This document shows positions 7,281 through 15,490 of a DNA stretch of 64,000 nucleotides, piece after piece (within the stretch, counting starts at the first letter, position 1; each line of letters begins with the position of its first letter). The notes under the pieces were generated by a model that saw only the letters and a program-made list of their open reading frames with translations, made no database searches and was not told the DNA's origin. The stretch spans positions 91,724 through 155,723 of the forward strand of contig CAUWHJ010000004.1 of NCBI GenBank assembly GCA_963558655.1. Reading direction: 5' to 3'. The stretch is from UMGS1590 sp963558655. GTDB lineage: Bacteria; Bacillota; Peptococcia; Peptococcales; Peptococcaceae. The translations under genes were made by a program, and so were the position numbers.

Positions 7281-8381
7281 GTGCAGTTAATTTCAAATGA
7301 AACCAACGCATTGATGGATGTTCTAAAAAAGACTGCGCCGGGTACAGAGCTGCGTGAAGGCTTGGATAATGTACTGCGTGCCAACACAGGCGGACTGATT
7401 GTGATTGGTGACCCGGCAAAAATTCGCCCGCTGACAAAGGGCGGTTTTGAAATTGACACGGATTATTCGCCTGCCCATTTATACGAGCTGGCAAAAATGG
7501 ATGGTGCCATTTTGATTTCGCAGGATATGAAACGCATCATCAGTGCCAATACACATCTCATGCCAGACCCGGACGTGCCATCTACGGAGACGGGGATTCG
7601 TCATCGTACGGCAGAACAAACAGCACGACAGACGGGTGCATTGGTGATTTGCATTTCTCAGCGCCGCCGTGTCATTTCTCTTTATAAAGGCACGTCGAAA
7701 TATGTGTTGAAAGATGTCAGCGTGCTGCTGAACACGGCCAATCAGGCGTTGGGAACGCTGGAAAAATATAAAGATGTGTTGGAAGAAGCCTTGCTGCGTT
7801 TGAGTGTGCAGGAATTTGATAATGTTGTCACATTACCGGACGTATTGCAGGTGGTTCAGCGTGCAGAATTGTTTAAGCGTGTGGAAAAAATGCTGACGCT
7901 TTATTCCACGGAGCTTGGGGACGAAAGCACGTTGATTCGTATGCAGGCAGAGGAATTGGCAAGCAATGTAGAAACGGAAGAACGTTTGACGATTCGTGAT
8001 TATATGGTGTCTGATCCCAACAAGAGCGATCAGGAACAGGTTGATGAGTATTTGCAGCGTTTGGCGCGTTTTGACAGTGAGCAGTTGTGGGATTTAGACC
8101 TTATTGCGCGCTCGCTTAATCTCAATGAGTTCCACGAAAAGGATAAGCGTGTGTTTTTAGAGTGTCGTGGCTATCGTGTGCTGCATAAAATTCCTCGTCT
8201 GCCAAACAATGTCATTGAAAATATGGTGGATGCTTTTGGCGATTTACAGGCGATTCTTTTGGCCAGCAACGATGAACTTGACGATGTTGAAGGCATTGGG
8301 CCGGCGCGTGTAAATCAGATTACGCTTGGTTTGGAACGTATTCGCAGCCAGATTCTCACCGAAAGCAACTGGGTGCAGTGA
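7281..8381 (+). CDS. disA: Diadenylate cyclase DisA, DNA integrity scanning protein
   Basis: A 366-residue enzyme that makes c-di-AMP from two ATP and scans DNA for damage. The N-terminal DAC domain has the active-site motifs DGAILIS and RHRTAEQTA, plus LRANTGGLIVIGD near the start. The middle is helical and the C-terminus is a helix-hairpin-helix DNA-binding domain (DELDDVEGIGPARVNQITLG). GTG 7281 is chosen over an in-frame ATG at 7245 inside radA because GGAGGGA lies directly before it and family members begin at about this point. A second cyclase, CdaA, is at 27724. Confidence 0.97.
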   Translation: MQLISNETNALMDVLKKTAPGTELREGLDNVLRANTGGLIVIGDPAKIRPLTKGGFEIDTDYSPAHLYELAKMDGAILISQDMKRIISANTHLMPDPDVPSTETGIRHRTAEQTARQTGALVICISQRRRVISLYKGTSKYVLKDVSVLLNTANQALGTLEKYKDVLEEALLRLSVQEFDNVVTLPDVLQVVQRAELFKRVEKMLTLYSTELGDESTLIRMQAEELASNVETEERLTIRDYMVSDPNKSDQEQVDEYLQRLARFDSEQLWDLDLIARSLNLNEFHEKDKRVFLECRGYRVLHKIPRLPNNVIENMVDAFGDLQAILLASNDELDDVEGIGPARVNQITLGLERIRSQILTESNWVQ

Positions 8382-8423
8382 TTTTCCTGCACCTTTTCTT
8401 GCACTTGAAAGGAGGTGAGAATA

Positions 8424-9575
8424 GTGAGAAATTCAGATAAGATCATTATCAATATTGTGCGATTGACCATGCTTTGTGTGGGGTTGGCCATAGGCTATAT
8501 TGTCAGCTTTCCGGCATATCATGTGCTGCGTTCTACGTCCTGGGATGTGCTGCGAAATACGACGTATGGCTACCCTGTTGTTTGTGGTATCCTGATGGTT
8601 GTTTGTGGACTTATAGGATTTGTTATTGGAAAACCATTGGCGGATCTGATCGTACGCGGAACCACAGTGCTTGAGCAGCGGCTCAAGCAGATGCCTTTAC
8701 CGGCGCTTGTTTCCAGTACCGTTGGTTTAATCGTAGGTTTATTGATTGCTGCTCTGTTGGCAAGCACGGTAAAACAGCTGCCGGTGGTGGGTAATTTTAT
8801 GCCGGTGGTGCTGAGTATTTTGCTTGGCTATCTTGGTATTTCTGTGGGCTACCGCTGGCGAGAGACGGTGGATGGGCTTTTGGCTGCGTTGAAACGTCCC
8901 TCTAAGCGTAGCCGTCGCGAGGCGAAGGAAGGAAAAGGTGATAAGAGCGAAACGATGCCAGTAGAGGCAGTGTCGTTTAAGACGATGGTGCATCCTAAAG
9001 TGCTGGACACGAGCGTGATTATTGACGGTCGTATTGTAGAAATCTGCAAAGCAGGCTTTTTGGAAGGCCCGTTGATTATCACCAACTTCGTTCTTGACGA
9101 ACTCAGACATATCGCCGACAGCGGCGATTCGCTCAAGCGTGTGCGCGGGCGTCGAGGGCTGGATATTTTGAACGATTTGCGAACGACAGATGTGGAAGTC
9201 ATCAATGTGAGTTTGGACTATGAGGACATTCCGGAAGTGGACGCAAAGCTGGTTCAGCTGGCACAGGATTGTAACGGCTATGTGGTGACCAATGATTTCA
9301 ATTTGAACAAAGTGGCCTCTTTTCAGAAGGTGAAAACGCTCAATGTTAATGAATTGGCTGGTGCCATTAAAACGGTGGTGCTGCCAGGCGAAAGTATGCG
9401 TGTTGAAGTGGTTGCCCGTGGGAAAGAAAACGATCAGGGGGTTGGCTATCTGGACGATGGCACCATGGTGGTTGTGGAAAACGGCAAGCAGGTCATCGGG
9501 CAAACGGTGGATGCTGTTGTCACCTCTGTGATTCAAACAAATGCAGGACGCATGATTTTCGTGCGTTTGGCGTAG
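8424..9575 (+). CDS. PIN/TRAM-domain membrane protein (YacL-like)
   Basis: A 383-residue protein with four N-terminal membrane segments (IVRLTMLCVGLAIGYIVSF, VVCGILMVVCGLIGFVIG, TVGLIVGLLIAALLAS, VVLSILLGYLGISVGY), a basic linker, a PIN nuclease-like domain (VLDTSVIIDGRI, FVLDELRHIADS, DAKLVQLA, YVVTNDFNLNKVA) with the acidic residues kept, and a C-terminal TRAM RNA-binding domain (QGVGYLDDGTMVVVENG). It is the usual neighbour of disA in Bacillota; a ribonuclease role is inferred from the domains. GTG 8424 fits GGAGGTG at 8411-8417 better than an upstream GTG at 8415 that overlaps that site. Confidence 0.93.
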   Translation: MRNSDKIIINIVRLTMLCVGLAIGYIVSFPAYHVLRSTSWDVLRNTTYGYPVVCGILMVVCGLIGFVIGKPLADLIVRGTTVLEQRLKQMPLPALVSSTVGLIVGLLIAALLASTVKQLPVVGNFMPVVLSILLGYLGISVGYRWRETVDGLLAALKRPSKRSRREAKEGKGDKSETMPVEAVSFKTMVHPKVLDTSVIIDGRIVEICKAGFLEGPLIITNFVLDELRHIADSGDSLKRVRGRRGLDILNDLRTTDVEVINVSLDYEDIPEVDAKLVQLAQDCNGYVVTNDFNLNKVASFQKVKTLNVNELAGAIKTVVLPGESMRVEVVARGKENDQGVGYLDDGTMVVVENGKQVIGQTVDAVVTSVIQTNAGRMIFVRLA

Positions 9576-9581
9576 ATGAGT

Positions 9582-9629
9582 AAAAGTCGTTCTATCAACG
9601 AAGAAACGTTGGTAGGGCGGCTTTTCTTT
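9582..9629 (+). terminator. Terminator after the PIN/TRAM gene
   Basis: AAAAGTCGTTCTATCAACG pairs with CGTTGGTAGGGCGGCTTTT (with wobble pairs) around a 6-base loop and is followed by a pyrimidine run. It closes the radA-disA unit. Confidence 0.8.
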
Positions 9630-9654
9630 TGCAGTAGGCGCAAGTGGCAGCTTG

Positions 9655-9663
9655 TGTTATAAT
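9655..9663 (+). promoter_or_regulatory. Extended -10 promoter of the ispD operon
   Basis: TGTTATAAT is an extended -10 element (TG, one base, TATAAT) 34 bases before ispD. No good -35 box lies 17 bases upstream, as expected for this promoter type. Confidence 0.6.
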
Positions 9664-9696
9664 GGGAGCCAGTGAAACATAAGAGGAGGGGAGCGC

Positions 9697-10389
9697 ATGA
9701 TTGGTGCAGTGGTTTTGGCCGGTGGTCAGGGAAAGCGTATGGGCGCCGGTATGAATAAGCAGTATCTGCAAATTGCTGGGCGCAGCGTGTTGAGCTGGGC
9801 GATTGAGAGCATGGCGCAGGTGGCAGAGGCGCTGATTGTGGTGGCCGCAGCCGGCGAAGAGGAATGTGCCTGGGGGGCGGTAGCTGAAAGCGGCGTTGAC
9901 AAAACACGGGTGCAGGTGGTTGTTGGCGGAAGAGAACGTCAGGATTCGGTGCGCCATGCGCTTTTGGCGATGTCGGATGAGTGGCAAAAGGTGCTTATCC
10001 ACGATGGCGCCCGTCCTTTCGTGCCACGGGCGGTGCTTGTGCGCCTCATTGAAGCGACAGAAGCCGGCATTGGGGCGATTCCCGGCGTGGCAGTAACGGA
10101 TACCATCAAGCGTATTGATGAAGAAGGCTTTATTGTTGACACACCGCCGCGTGCCGACCTTCGTGCGGCGCAGACACCGCAATGTTTTATGGCGGCTGAG
10201 ATTCGTGATTTGCATAGGCAGATGGCGGAGAGCGGTCGTATTTTCACCGATGATGCAGTGCTTTATGAAGAGGGTGGCAAACGGGTGCGTATGGTAGAAG
10301 GTGCAGCGATGAGCCGTAAACTAACGGTGCAGGAAGATTTGCTTTTGGCAGAGAACATGAAACACGAATGGGAGGCGCAGCGACAATGA
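9697..10389 (+). CDS. ispD: 2-C-methyl-D-erythritol 4-phosphate cytidylyltransferase IspD
   Basis: A 230-residue enzyme of the MEP isoprenoid pathway that joins CTP and methylerythritol phosphate. The nucleotide-binding start VVLAGGQGKRMGAGMNKQYL, the motif VLIHDGARPFVPRAVL, and the product-side motif FTDDAVLYEEGGKRVRMVEG are all present and the length is normal. The ribosome site GAGGAGGGG is 5 bases before the ATG. Its stop overlaps the ATG of ispF by four bases, so the two consecutive-pathway genes are coupled. Confidence 0.96.
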   Translation: MIGAVVLAGGQGKRMGAGMNKQYLQIAGRSVLSWAIESMAQVAEALIVVAAAGEEECAWGAVAESGVDKTRVQVVVGGRERQDSVRHALLAMSDEWQKVLIHDGARPFVPRAVLVRLIEATEAGIGAIPGVAVTDTIKRIDEEGFIVDTPPRADLRAAQTPQCFMAAEIRDLHRQMAESGRIFTDDAVLYEEGGKRVRMVEGAAMSRKLTVQEDLLLAENMKHEWEAQRQ

Positions 10390-10865
10390 GAGTTGGCATG
10401 GGCTACGATGTTCACCGTTTGGTGGAAGCACGCAAGCTGATATTGGGTGGTGTGGAAATTCCGTATGAAAAAGGGCTGTTAGGACATTCTGATGCCGATG
10501 TGCTGCTGCACGCTATCATGGACGCCATGCTGGGCGCCGCAGCGCTGGGCGATATTGGCCGCCATTTTCCGGATAACGACCCTGCGTATAAGGGAGCGGA
10601 CAGTATGCAGCTTTTGGCGGCTTGCCGTGACAAGATTGCCGAAAAGGGCTATCGGGTTCATAATTTGGATGCTTTAATCTGTGCACAGGCACCAAAAATG
10701 GCGCCGCATATTGCACAGATGCGCAAAAACATTGCAGGCGTTTTGGGCATTGATGTCGATGCGGTTAATGTGAAAGCCACCACAACGGAACGTCTTGGCT
10801 TTGTGGGCGATGGCTCGGGTATGAGCGCCTATGCAACGTGTTTATTGGAGGAAATGTATGCCTAA
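10386..10865 (+). CDS. ispF: 2-C-methyl-D-erythritol 2,4-cyclodiphosphate synthase IspF
   Basis: A 159-residue enzyme that cyclises the product of IspE. It has the zinc and substrate motifs MGYDVHRLVEARKLILGG, LLGHSDADVLLHAIMDA, GDIGRHFPDND and the C-terminal TTTERLGFVGDGSGMSA. The ATG at 10386 overlaps the ispD stop (ATGA) and follows GGAGG (10371-10375). IspE is not in this window. The gene for Mini-III starts inside its last codons. Confidence 0.97.
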   Translation: MRVGMGYDVHRLVEARKLILGGVEIPYEKGLLGHSDADVLLHAIMDAMLGAAALGDIGRHFPDNDPAYKGADSMQLLAACRDKIAEKGYRVHNLDALICAQAPKMAPHIAQMRKNIAGVLGIDVDAVNVKATTTERLGFVGDGSGMSAYATCLLEEMYA

Positions 10866-11286
10866 AGCCTTGGATTTGTATCAAAAAAGCAGCGACCATC
10901 CTGAGCAATTACCGGCGCTAACGCTGGCTTTTGTGGGTGATGCAGTGTATGAACTGTATGTGCGTACCATGATGTTAGAGCGCAGCGTCAATGCCCATGT
11001 GCTCAATAAGCGCTGCGTGCAGTTGGTCAATAACCGCACACAGTCGGCGTTGTATGAAGTGTTGGAAACTCAGCTCAACGACATCGAGCAGGGCGTTTTG
11101 CATCGCGGGCGCAACGCTAAAGGGATTGTGCCAAAAAACGCCAACACACAGGATTACCGACGGGCAACGGCGGTTGAAGCATTGGTGGGGTACTGGTATT
11201 TGATGGACAATGAAGAACGCCTGATGTGGGCTTTTGACACCCTCTGGGCGATGACGGAAGGAGCAGACAATGAGCAGAGCCGATGA
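10858..11286 (+). CDS. mrnC: Mini-ribonuclease 3 (MrnC)
   Basis: A 142-residue RNase III-like nuclease without a double-stranded RNA-binding domain, which matures 23S rRNA ends in Bacillota. The catalytic helix ALTLAFVGDAVYELYVRTMM carries the conserved Asp, and the second motif YRRATAVEALVGYWYLM carries the second acidic residue. ATG 10858 overlaps the ispF stop and follows GGAGGAAA. The gene overlaps thyA by 17 bases. Confidence 0.93.
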   Translation: MPKALDLYQKSSDHPEQLPALTLAFVGDAVYELYVRTMMLERSVNAHVLNKRCVQLVNNRTQSALYEVLETQLNDIEQGVLHRGRNAKGIVPKNANTQDYRRATAVEALVGYWYLMDNEERLMWAFDTLWAMTEGADNEQSR

Positions 11287-12100
11287 TATTTTTAAGCAAA
11301 ACATTCGCCAGATTCTTGAAACGGGTGTTTGGGATACAGACTATGACGTGCGTCCACGTTGGAGTGACGGCACGCCGGCGCATACCATTAAATGTTTTGG
11401 GATTGTCAACCGCTATGATTTGAGCGAAGAATTTCCGATTCTTACGTTGCGTAAAACCAATCTGACCAATGCGGTAGACGAACTTTTGTGGATTTGGCAG
11501 AAAAAATCCAATCGCATCGCCGACTTGCACAGCCATATCTGGGACCAATGGGCGGGCGATGATGGCACCATCGGCAAAGCGTACGGTTATCAGCTGGGCA
11601 TCAAGCATGAGTACAAAGAAGGTTGGTTCGACCAGGTGGACCGTGTGCTTTACGACCTCAAGCATCAACCGAACAGCCGCCGCATTATGACAAATATCTA
11701 CAATCATCACGATTTGCACGCCATGAATCTCTACCCTTGCGCTTACAGCATGACGTTCAACGTCAGTGGAAAGCGGCTGAATGCCATACTCAACCAGCGC
11801 AGTCAGGATATGCTCACCGCTAATAACTGGAACGTGGCGCAGTATGCGGTGCTGGTGTATATGATTGCACAGGTAAGCGGCTTGGAAGCAGGTGAATTGG
11901 TGCACGTTATTGCCGATGCCCATATCTATGACCGTCATCTGCCGATTGTGGAAGAAATTATTGCACACGATGGCTATGAGGCCCCACAGTTTTCGCTGAA
12001 TCCGAATGTGACAGATTTTTATGCGTTCACGGTTGATGACGTGCAGCTTGACAATTATCAATATTGGCCACTGAAAGAAAAAATTCCTGTGGCAGAGTAA
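11270..12100 (+). CDS. thyA: Thymidylate synthase ThyA
   Basis: A 276-residue enzyme that converts dUMP to dTMP with methylene-tetrahydrofolate. The catalytic cysteine is in LYPCAYSMTFNV, followed by RLNAILNQRSQDMLTANNWN and, near the end, LVHVIADAHIYDRHLP. The region between (TDYDVRPRWSDGTPAHT, ELLWIWQKKSNRIADLHSHIW) marks the longer ThyA subtype of some Bacillota, related to Bacillus ThyA-type enzymes. It is placed between mrnC and rlmB, where Bacillus has neither thyA nor folA. Reductase partner folA follows after a terminator. Confidence 0.95.
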   Translation: MSRADDIFKQNIRQILETGVWDTDYDVRPRWSDGTPAHTIKCFGIVNRYDLSEEFPILTLRKTNLTNAVDELLWIWQKKSNRIADLHSHIWDQWAGDDGTIGKAYGYQLGIKHEYKEGWFDQVDRVLYDLKHQPNSRRIMTNIYNHHDLHAMNLYPCAYSMTFNVSGKRLNAILNQRSQDMLTANNWNVAQYAVLVYMIAQVSGLEAGELVHVIADAHIYDRHLPIVEEIIAHDGYEAPQFSLNPNVTDFYAFTVDDVQLDNYQYWPLKEKIPVAE

Positions 12101-12108
12101 AATCGTTC

Positions 12109-12148
12109 AACGAGGCTTGGCAGATGTTGCCGAGTCTCGTTTTTGTTT
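12109..12148 (+). terminator. Terminator after thyA
   Basis: ACGAGGCTTGGCA pairs with TGCCGAGTCTCGT (two wobble pairs) around a 5-base loop, followed by TTTTTGTTT. Confidence 0.85.
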
Positions 12149-12154
12149 GCGCCC

Positions 12155-12184
12155 TTGCTAGGCGCTGCTTGAATATGGTATATT
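12155..12184 (+). promoter_or_regulatory. Probable promoter of folA-rlmB-yacP
   Basis: TTGCTA (12155-12160) and TATATT (12179-12184) are separated by 18 bases, directly after the thyA terminator. Confidence 0.55.
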
Positions 12185-12259
12185 TTCTGTATGCCCATGA
12201 CGGGTGAATACAACGAAGAAACGCCATGTCGGCACATTGGCGGAGAAAGAGAGGCAACC

Positions 12260-12781
12260 ATGAAATTTATCGTTGCAGTAGATGAAAACTGGGGCATTGG
12301 CAAAGGTGGCGGTATGCTGGATCATTTGCCAAAAGACCTGGCATTTTTTAAGGAGAAAACGAGCGGCCACGTGGTTGTCATGGGTAGAAAAACCTTGGAG
12401 AGCTTTCCAGGCGGCCGCCCACTGCCAAACCGTTTGAACATTGTGTTGTCCACGCAGCGTGAGTACACGGCGCCGGAAGGCGTGGTGCTGGTGCATAGTT
12501 TGGCTGAACTGGTCGAAACGCTGCATGATTTGGGGCGAGACGATGTGTTCCTTGTTGGCGGGGGCAGTTTGTATGCGGATTTATTGCCAGCGTGTGAAGG
12601 CGGCTATGTGACGCACATTGGCCATGCTTATGATGGTGTGGAAGTGTATTTTCCAAATCTTAAAGAAAAGCCGGATTGGCAGCTGGCAGAAACGATAGAG
12701 ACGCTTTGTGATGGCGGCAAATGCTTAACGTTTTGCTATTATCGCAATGAACATCAACAAACATTGGAGGCATTGATATGA
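12260..12781 (+). CDS. folA: Dihydrofolate reductase
   Basis: A 173-residue enzyme that regenerates tetrahydrofolate, which ThyA oxidises to dihydrofolate. Family motifs are IVAVDENWGIGKGGGMLDHL, LAFFKEKTSGHVVVMGRKT, LESFPGGRPLPNR and DVFLVGGGSLYADLL. ATG 12260 is chosen because GAGAAAGAGAGG precedes it and MKFIVAVDENWGIG is the normal start. An open frame further upstream has no family similarity. The stop overlaps the rlmB ATG. Confidence 0.95.
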   Translation: MKFIVAVDENWGIGKGGGMLDHLPKDLAFFKEKTSGHVVVMGRKTLESFPGGRPLPNRLNIVLSTQREYTAPEGVVLVHSLAELVETLHDLGRDDVFLVGGGSLYADLLPACEGGYVTHIGHAYDGVEVYFPNLKEKPDWQLAETIETLCDGGKCLTFCYYRNEHQQTLEALI

Positions 12782-13512
12782 GTGAAATTTACGGACGTAA
12801 TCCGGTTGTTGAAGCACTCAAAAGCGGCGCAGACATCAACCGTGTTTATATTTCAAAAGGCGCTCAACATAAAGTCATTGACGACATCTATGAGCTGGCG
12901 CGTGAACGTCAAATTCCTGTGCAGCAGGTGGAGCGCAAAAAACTGGACAGTCTTTTTCCAGGCAAAAACCATCAAGGGGTTTACGTTTCCGTGGCTGAAA
13001 CAGCTTATGTGGAATGGGAGGACATTCTGCAAATAGCGCGTGATAAAGGCGAAGCGCCGCTTGTTTTGGTGCTTGATGAAATTGAAGACCCACACAACCT
13101 TGGGGCCATTTTGCGTAATGCTGATGCCTTTGGCGTGCATGGCGTGATTATTCCAAAGAGACGCTCGGTGAGCCTTACCGGTACGGTGGCAAAAGCTGCG
13201 GCTGGTGCGCTCCAATATGTGCCAGTGGCACGTGTGGCCAATATTGCACAAACATTGAAAGCCTTGAAAAAAGAAGGGCTTTGGATTTGCGGCACCGCCA
13301 TGGACGGACAAAATATTTATCAGGCACCGCTTTCCGGCGCTTTGGCGATTGTCATAGGCAATGAAGGGCAAGGGATGCGTTCGCTCGTGGCGCAGCAGTG
13401 CGATTTTACCGTTTCTATTCCAATGAAAGGACGCATCAACTCGCTCAATGCTTCTGTGGCCACGGGGATTGTGTTATCAGAAGTTGTACGGCGCCAGGAG
13501 GCAGGACGATGA
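12778..13512 (+). CDS. rlmB: 23S rRNA 2-prime-O-ribose methyltransferase, TrmH/RlmB family
   Basis: A 244-residue SPOUT methyltransferase. The N-terminal substrate-binding domain (YGRNPVVEALKSGADINRVY) is followed by the knotted catalytic domain with VLDEIEDPHNLGAILRNADA, the AdoMet-binding LAIVIGNEGQGMRSLVAQQC and SIPMKGRINSLNASVATGI. It is the standard neighbour of mrnC and yacP in Bacillota. Whether it modifies G2251 of 23S rRNA, as E. coli RlmB does, is inferred from the family. Its last codon overlaps the next ATG. Confidence 0.94.
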   Translation: MSEIYGRNPVVEALKSGADINRVYISKGAQHKVIDDIYELARERQIPVQQVERKKLDSLFPGKNHQGVYVSVAETAYVEWEDILQIARDKGEAPLVLVLDEIEDPHNLGAILRNADAFGVHGVIIPKRRSVSLTGTVAKAAAGALQYVPVARVANIAQTLKALKKEGLWICGTAMDGQNIYQAPLSGALAIVIGNEGQGMRSLVAQQCDFTVSIPMKGRINSLNASVATGIVLSEVVRRQEAGR

Positions 13513-14051
13513 AAACCTATCTCTTTGTCGATGGCTACAACATTATTGGCGCATGGCCGGAGTTGGTGGAACTGCGTGACGAATCGCTTGAGGAAGCGCG
13601 CAAAAAAGTCATCGACTATCTCAGCGAATATGCCGCCTCAAGCGGCTATGAAACCATCCTTGTCTTTGACGGCTGGCGTGTCAAAGGCAATCGGGGCAGT
13701 GTCGTTGAGAATCCGTACATGGAAATCCTTTTTACGCCGGAAGGCGTGACGGCTGATATGGCCATTGAACGCTTGGTGGCGCAGTTGCCGAAACATCAGA
13801 AAATCTATGTGGCAACCAGCGACCGCCTTGAGCAAGAAACTGTTTTGGCGCAAGGTGGGCTGCGTATTTCGGCAATGGAACTGCACAACATGGTGTTCAC
13901 GCAAAAAGAAGCGCATCGTCAGCGCATTGAGCGACAGCCGGAAACGACCAATCCGCTTGATGCACAGCTTGATGAAGAGGTGCGCCGACAGCTGTATGCC
14001 ATGATTCATGAAGGCAGTGAAAAAAATTCGCAAAAAAAACGAAAAAAATAA
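13509..14051 (+). CDS. NYN-domain endoribonuclease, YacP/Rae1-like
   Basis: A 180-residue NYN (PIN-like) protein. The acidic active-site start YLFVDGYNIIGAWPEL, then ETILVFDGWRVKGNRG, and VYVATSD-like KIYVATSDRLEQETVLA are visible. The Bacillus member Rae1 cuts mRNA in the ribosomal A site. ATG 13509 overlaps the rlmB stop and follows AGGAGGCAGG. The C-terminus is lysine-rich (KKNSQKKRKK). The tRNA operon promoter begins 11 bases after the stop and no terminator intervenes. Confidence 0.9.
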   Translation: MKTYLFVDGYNIIGAWPELVELRDESLEEARKKVIDYLSEYAASSGYETILVFDGWRVKGNRGSVVENPYMEILFTPEGVTADMAIERLVAQLPKHQKIYVATSDRLEQETVLAQGGLRISAMELHNMVFTQKEAHRQRIERQPETTNPLDAQLDEEVRRQLYAMIHEGSEKNSQKKRKK

Positions 14052-14061
14052 AAGAAAAGCG

Positions 14062-14090
14062 TTGACTTTATGGAGTGATGATGGTATTAT
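14062..14090 (+). promoter_or_regulatory. Promoter of the four-tRNA operon
   Basis: TTGACT (14062-14067) and TATTAT (14085-14090) have an ideal 17-base spacer, and the first tRNA begins 45 bases after the -10 box. Strong boxes are usual for stable RNA. Confidence 0.85.
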
Positions 14091-14135
14091 AAGTCTCGTC
14101 GGTTGGCAAGGAAACAAACGAGCCGACAAGCCTTT

Positions 14136-14218
14136 GGAGGGATACCCAAGTTGGCCAAAGGGGACGGACTGTAAATCCGTTAGCTGTGCTTTCACAGGTT
14201 CGAATCCTGTTCCCTCCA
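14136..14218 (+). tRNA. tRNA-Tyr (GTA)
   Basis: A class II tRNA of 83 bases with acceptor GGAGGGA/TCCCTCC, anticodon GTA in the loop ACTGTAAAT, a long variable arm (TAGCTGTGCTTTCACA region) and T arm with TTCGAAT. The discriminator is A, which fits the TGGT of the T-box upstream of the NSS transporters at 43015-43018. CCA is not encoded. Confidence 0.96.
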
Positions 14219-14226
14219 TTAAATGC

Positions 14227-14299
14227 CGCGGGGTGGAGCAGTTGGCAGCTCGTCGGGCTCATAACCCGAAGGTCGCAGGTTCAAGTCCTGTCCCCGCAA
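14227..14299 (+). tRNA. Initiator tRNA-fMet (CAT)
   Basis: The acceptor CGCGGGG pairs with CCCCGCA with the C1-A72 mismatch of bacterial initiators. Three consecutive G-C pairs close the anticodon stem (TCGGG-CTCATAA-CCCGA), the other initiator hallmark. Anticodon CAT, discriminator A. Confidence 0.96.
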
Positions 14300-14303
14300 T
14301 TTT

Positions 14304-14376
14304 GCTGATATAGCTCAGTCGGTAGAGCGCCACCTTGGTAAGGTGGAGGTCACCAGTTCAAATCTGGTTATCAGCT
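14304..14376 (+). tRNA. tRNA-Thr (GGT)
   Basis: Acceptor GCTGATA/TATCAGC, anticodon stem CCACC/GGTGG with loop TTGGTAA giving GGT (codons ACC and ACU), T arm CCAGT-TCAAATC-type. This is the third threonine isoacceptor in the window. Confidence 0.95.
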
Positions 14377-14382
14377 TCATAT

Positions 14383-14456
14383 GGCGATATAGCTCAGCTG
14401 GCTAGAGCATACGGTTCATACCCGTAGTGTCCGGGGTTCAAGTCCCTGTATCGCCA
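14383..14456 (+). tRNA. Elongator tRNA-Met (CAT)
   Basis: Acceptor GGCGATA/TATCGCC with discriminator A, anticodon stem TACGG/CCGTA and loop TTCATAC giving CAT. The fully paired acceptor separates it from the initiator, and its body resembles elongator Met rather than the lysidine-modified tRNA-Ile2, although sequence alone cannot fully exclude the latter. Confidence 0.9.
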
Positions 14457-14458
14457 TC

Positions 14459-14490
14459 AAAAACCTCTCGGTGTTGCCGAGAGGTTTTTC
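14459..14490 (+). terminator. Terminator of the tRNA operon
   Basis: CCTCTCGG pairs with CCGAGAGG around TGTTG, flanked by an A-run and followed by TTTTTC. Confidence 0.9.
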
Positions 14491-14661
14491 TTTTTCTAAT
14501 TAAAAATGATTGTGGATATATCTATGCTTTGATATAGTGTGAACGCATAGCAGGAAATGAAAAAATGGCATTGGATGCAAGCTTTAGAAAGTTATAAAAT
14601 TAAAAGAGGGTGAAGCAGGCGATGACGGTGTAGACGTGTATTAAAGAAAGGATGTTGAACA

Positions 14662-15339
14662 ATGAATAAGCCTTTTATCGTTTGTCATATGATGATGTCT
14701 GTTGATGGTCGCATTGATTGCGGTATGACCGCGCAGCTTCCGGGGGTAGATGATTACTATGCATCCTTGGAAGCGTGCCAGGCACCTACGCGTGTGAGTG
14801 GGCGTGTGACCGCCATGTTAGAGATGGCTGACAAAGATGCTGTGTTTGAAGCACATGGCGAAGCCATTGCAAAAGAAGCGTTTTCAAAAAAAGAGGACGC
14901 CGTAGCCTACGAAGTGATTATGGATACGAAAGGAACGCTTTGCTGGGACCATTGGGAACGCGAAAAACCTTTGATTATTGTTACCAGTGAGCAGGTAAAG
15001 ACAGATTACTTGGCTTATCTTGACGGCTTGGGGATTTCCTGGATTGCCTGCGGTGAAACACGCATTGACTTGGCGCGCGCAGCAGAAATTTTGGCAGACG
15101 AATTTTCAGTGACGCGTATGGCTGTGGTTGGCGGCGGTGCCATCAACGCTGGCTTTTTGGATGCTGGCTTGCTTGATGCTGTCAGCATTCTATTGGCACC
15201 GGGCATTGATGGACGTGGCGGCATGGCGTCAACCTTTGATGGTCTGCCAATGGATCGCACACCGTTTGCACTGAAGTTGGAATCGGTGGAAGCTCATGAA
15301 AGCGGTGCGGTATCGCTGTATTATCAGGTAGAAAAGTAA
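14662..15339 (+). CDS. RibD C-terminal-like NAD(P)H reductase
   Basis: A 225-residue stand-alone reductase of the RibD_C/dihydrofolate reductase fold. It begins FIVCHMMMSVDGRIDCGMT, holds PLIIVTSEQVKTDYL in the middle and ends with VTRMAVVGGGAINAGFLDAG and VSILLAPGIDGRGG. In riboflavin synthesis this fold reduces a pyrimidine sugar, but there is no deaminase domain or rib gene nearby, so the substrate is unknown. It has its own upstream region (14491-14661) with ribosome site GAAAGGATG and ends before a terminator. Confidence 0.85.
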   Translation: MNKPFIVCHMMMSVDGRIDCGMTAQLPGVDDYYASLEACQAPTRVSGRVTAMLEMADKDAVFEAHGEAIAKEAFSKKEDAVAYEVIMDTKGTLCWDHWEREKPLIIVTSEQVKTDYLAYLDGLGISWIACGETRIDLARAAEILADEFSVTRMAVVGGGAINAGFLDAGLLDAVSILLAPGIDGRGGMASTFDGLPMDRTPFALKLESVEAHESGAVSLYYQVEK

Positions 15340-15370
15340 AAAAAATCAAGTAAAAAGCAATGTTGTTCGG

Positions 15371-15406
15371 AAGTAGAAAATCGTGAAGGGTTTTCTACTT
15401 TTTTCT
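15371..15406 (+). terminator. Terminator after the RibD-like gene
   Basis: AGTAGAAAA pairs with TTTTCTACT around a 10-base loop, followed by a T-rich run. Confidence 0.8.
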
Positions 15407-15490
15407 TTTCAAACGATTGGCCTTATGATAAGGTAGAATTGATGAATGGATTCCAGTTATTGACCGGTCCAACGAAAAGGAATGATGCTT

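Noticed and set aside
8739..9536. Long minus-strand open frame (265 codons) opposite the PIN/TRAM gene
   Set aside because: It mirrors the codons of a well-conserved gene, is His/Gln/Arg-rich without any domain, and has no ribosome site.
11117..12061. 314-codon minus-strand frame opposite thyA
   Set aside because: Shadow frame of a certain gene; no family features, no start signal.
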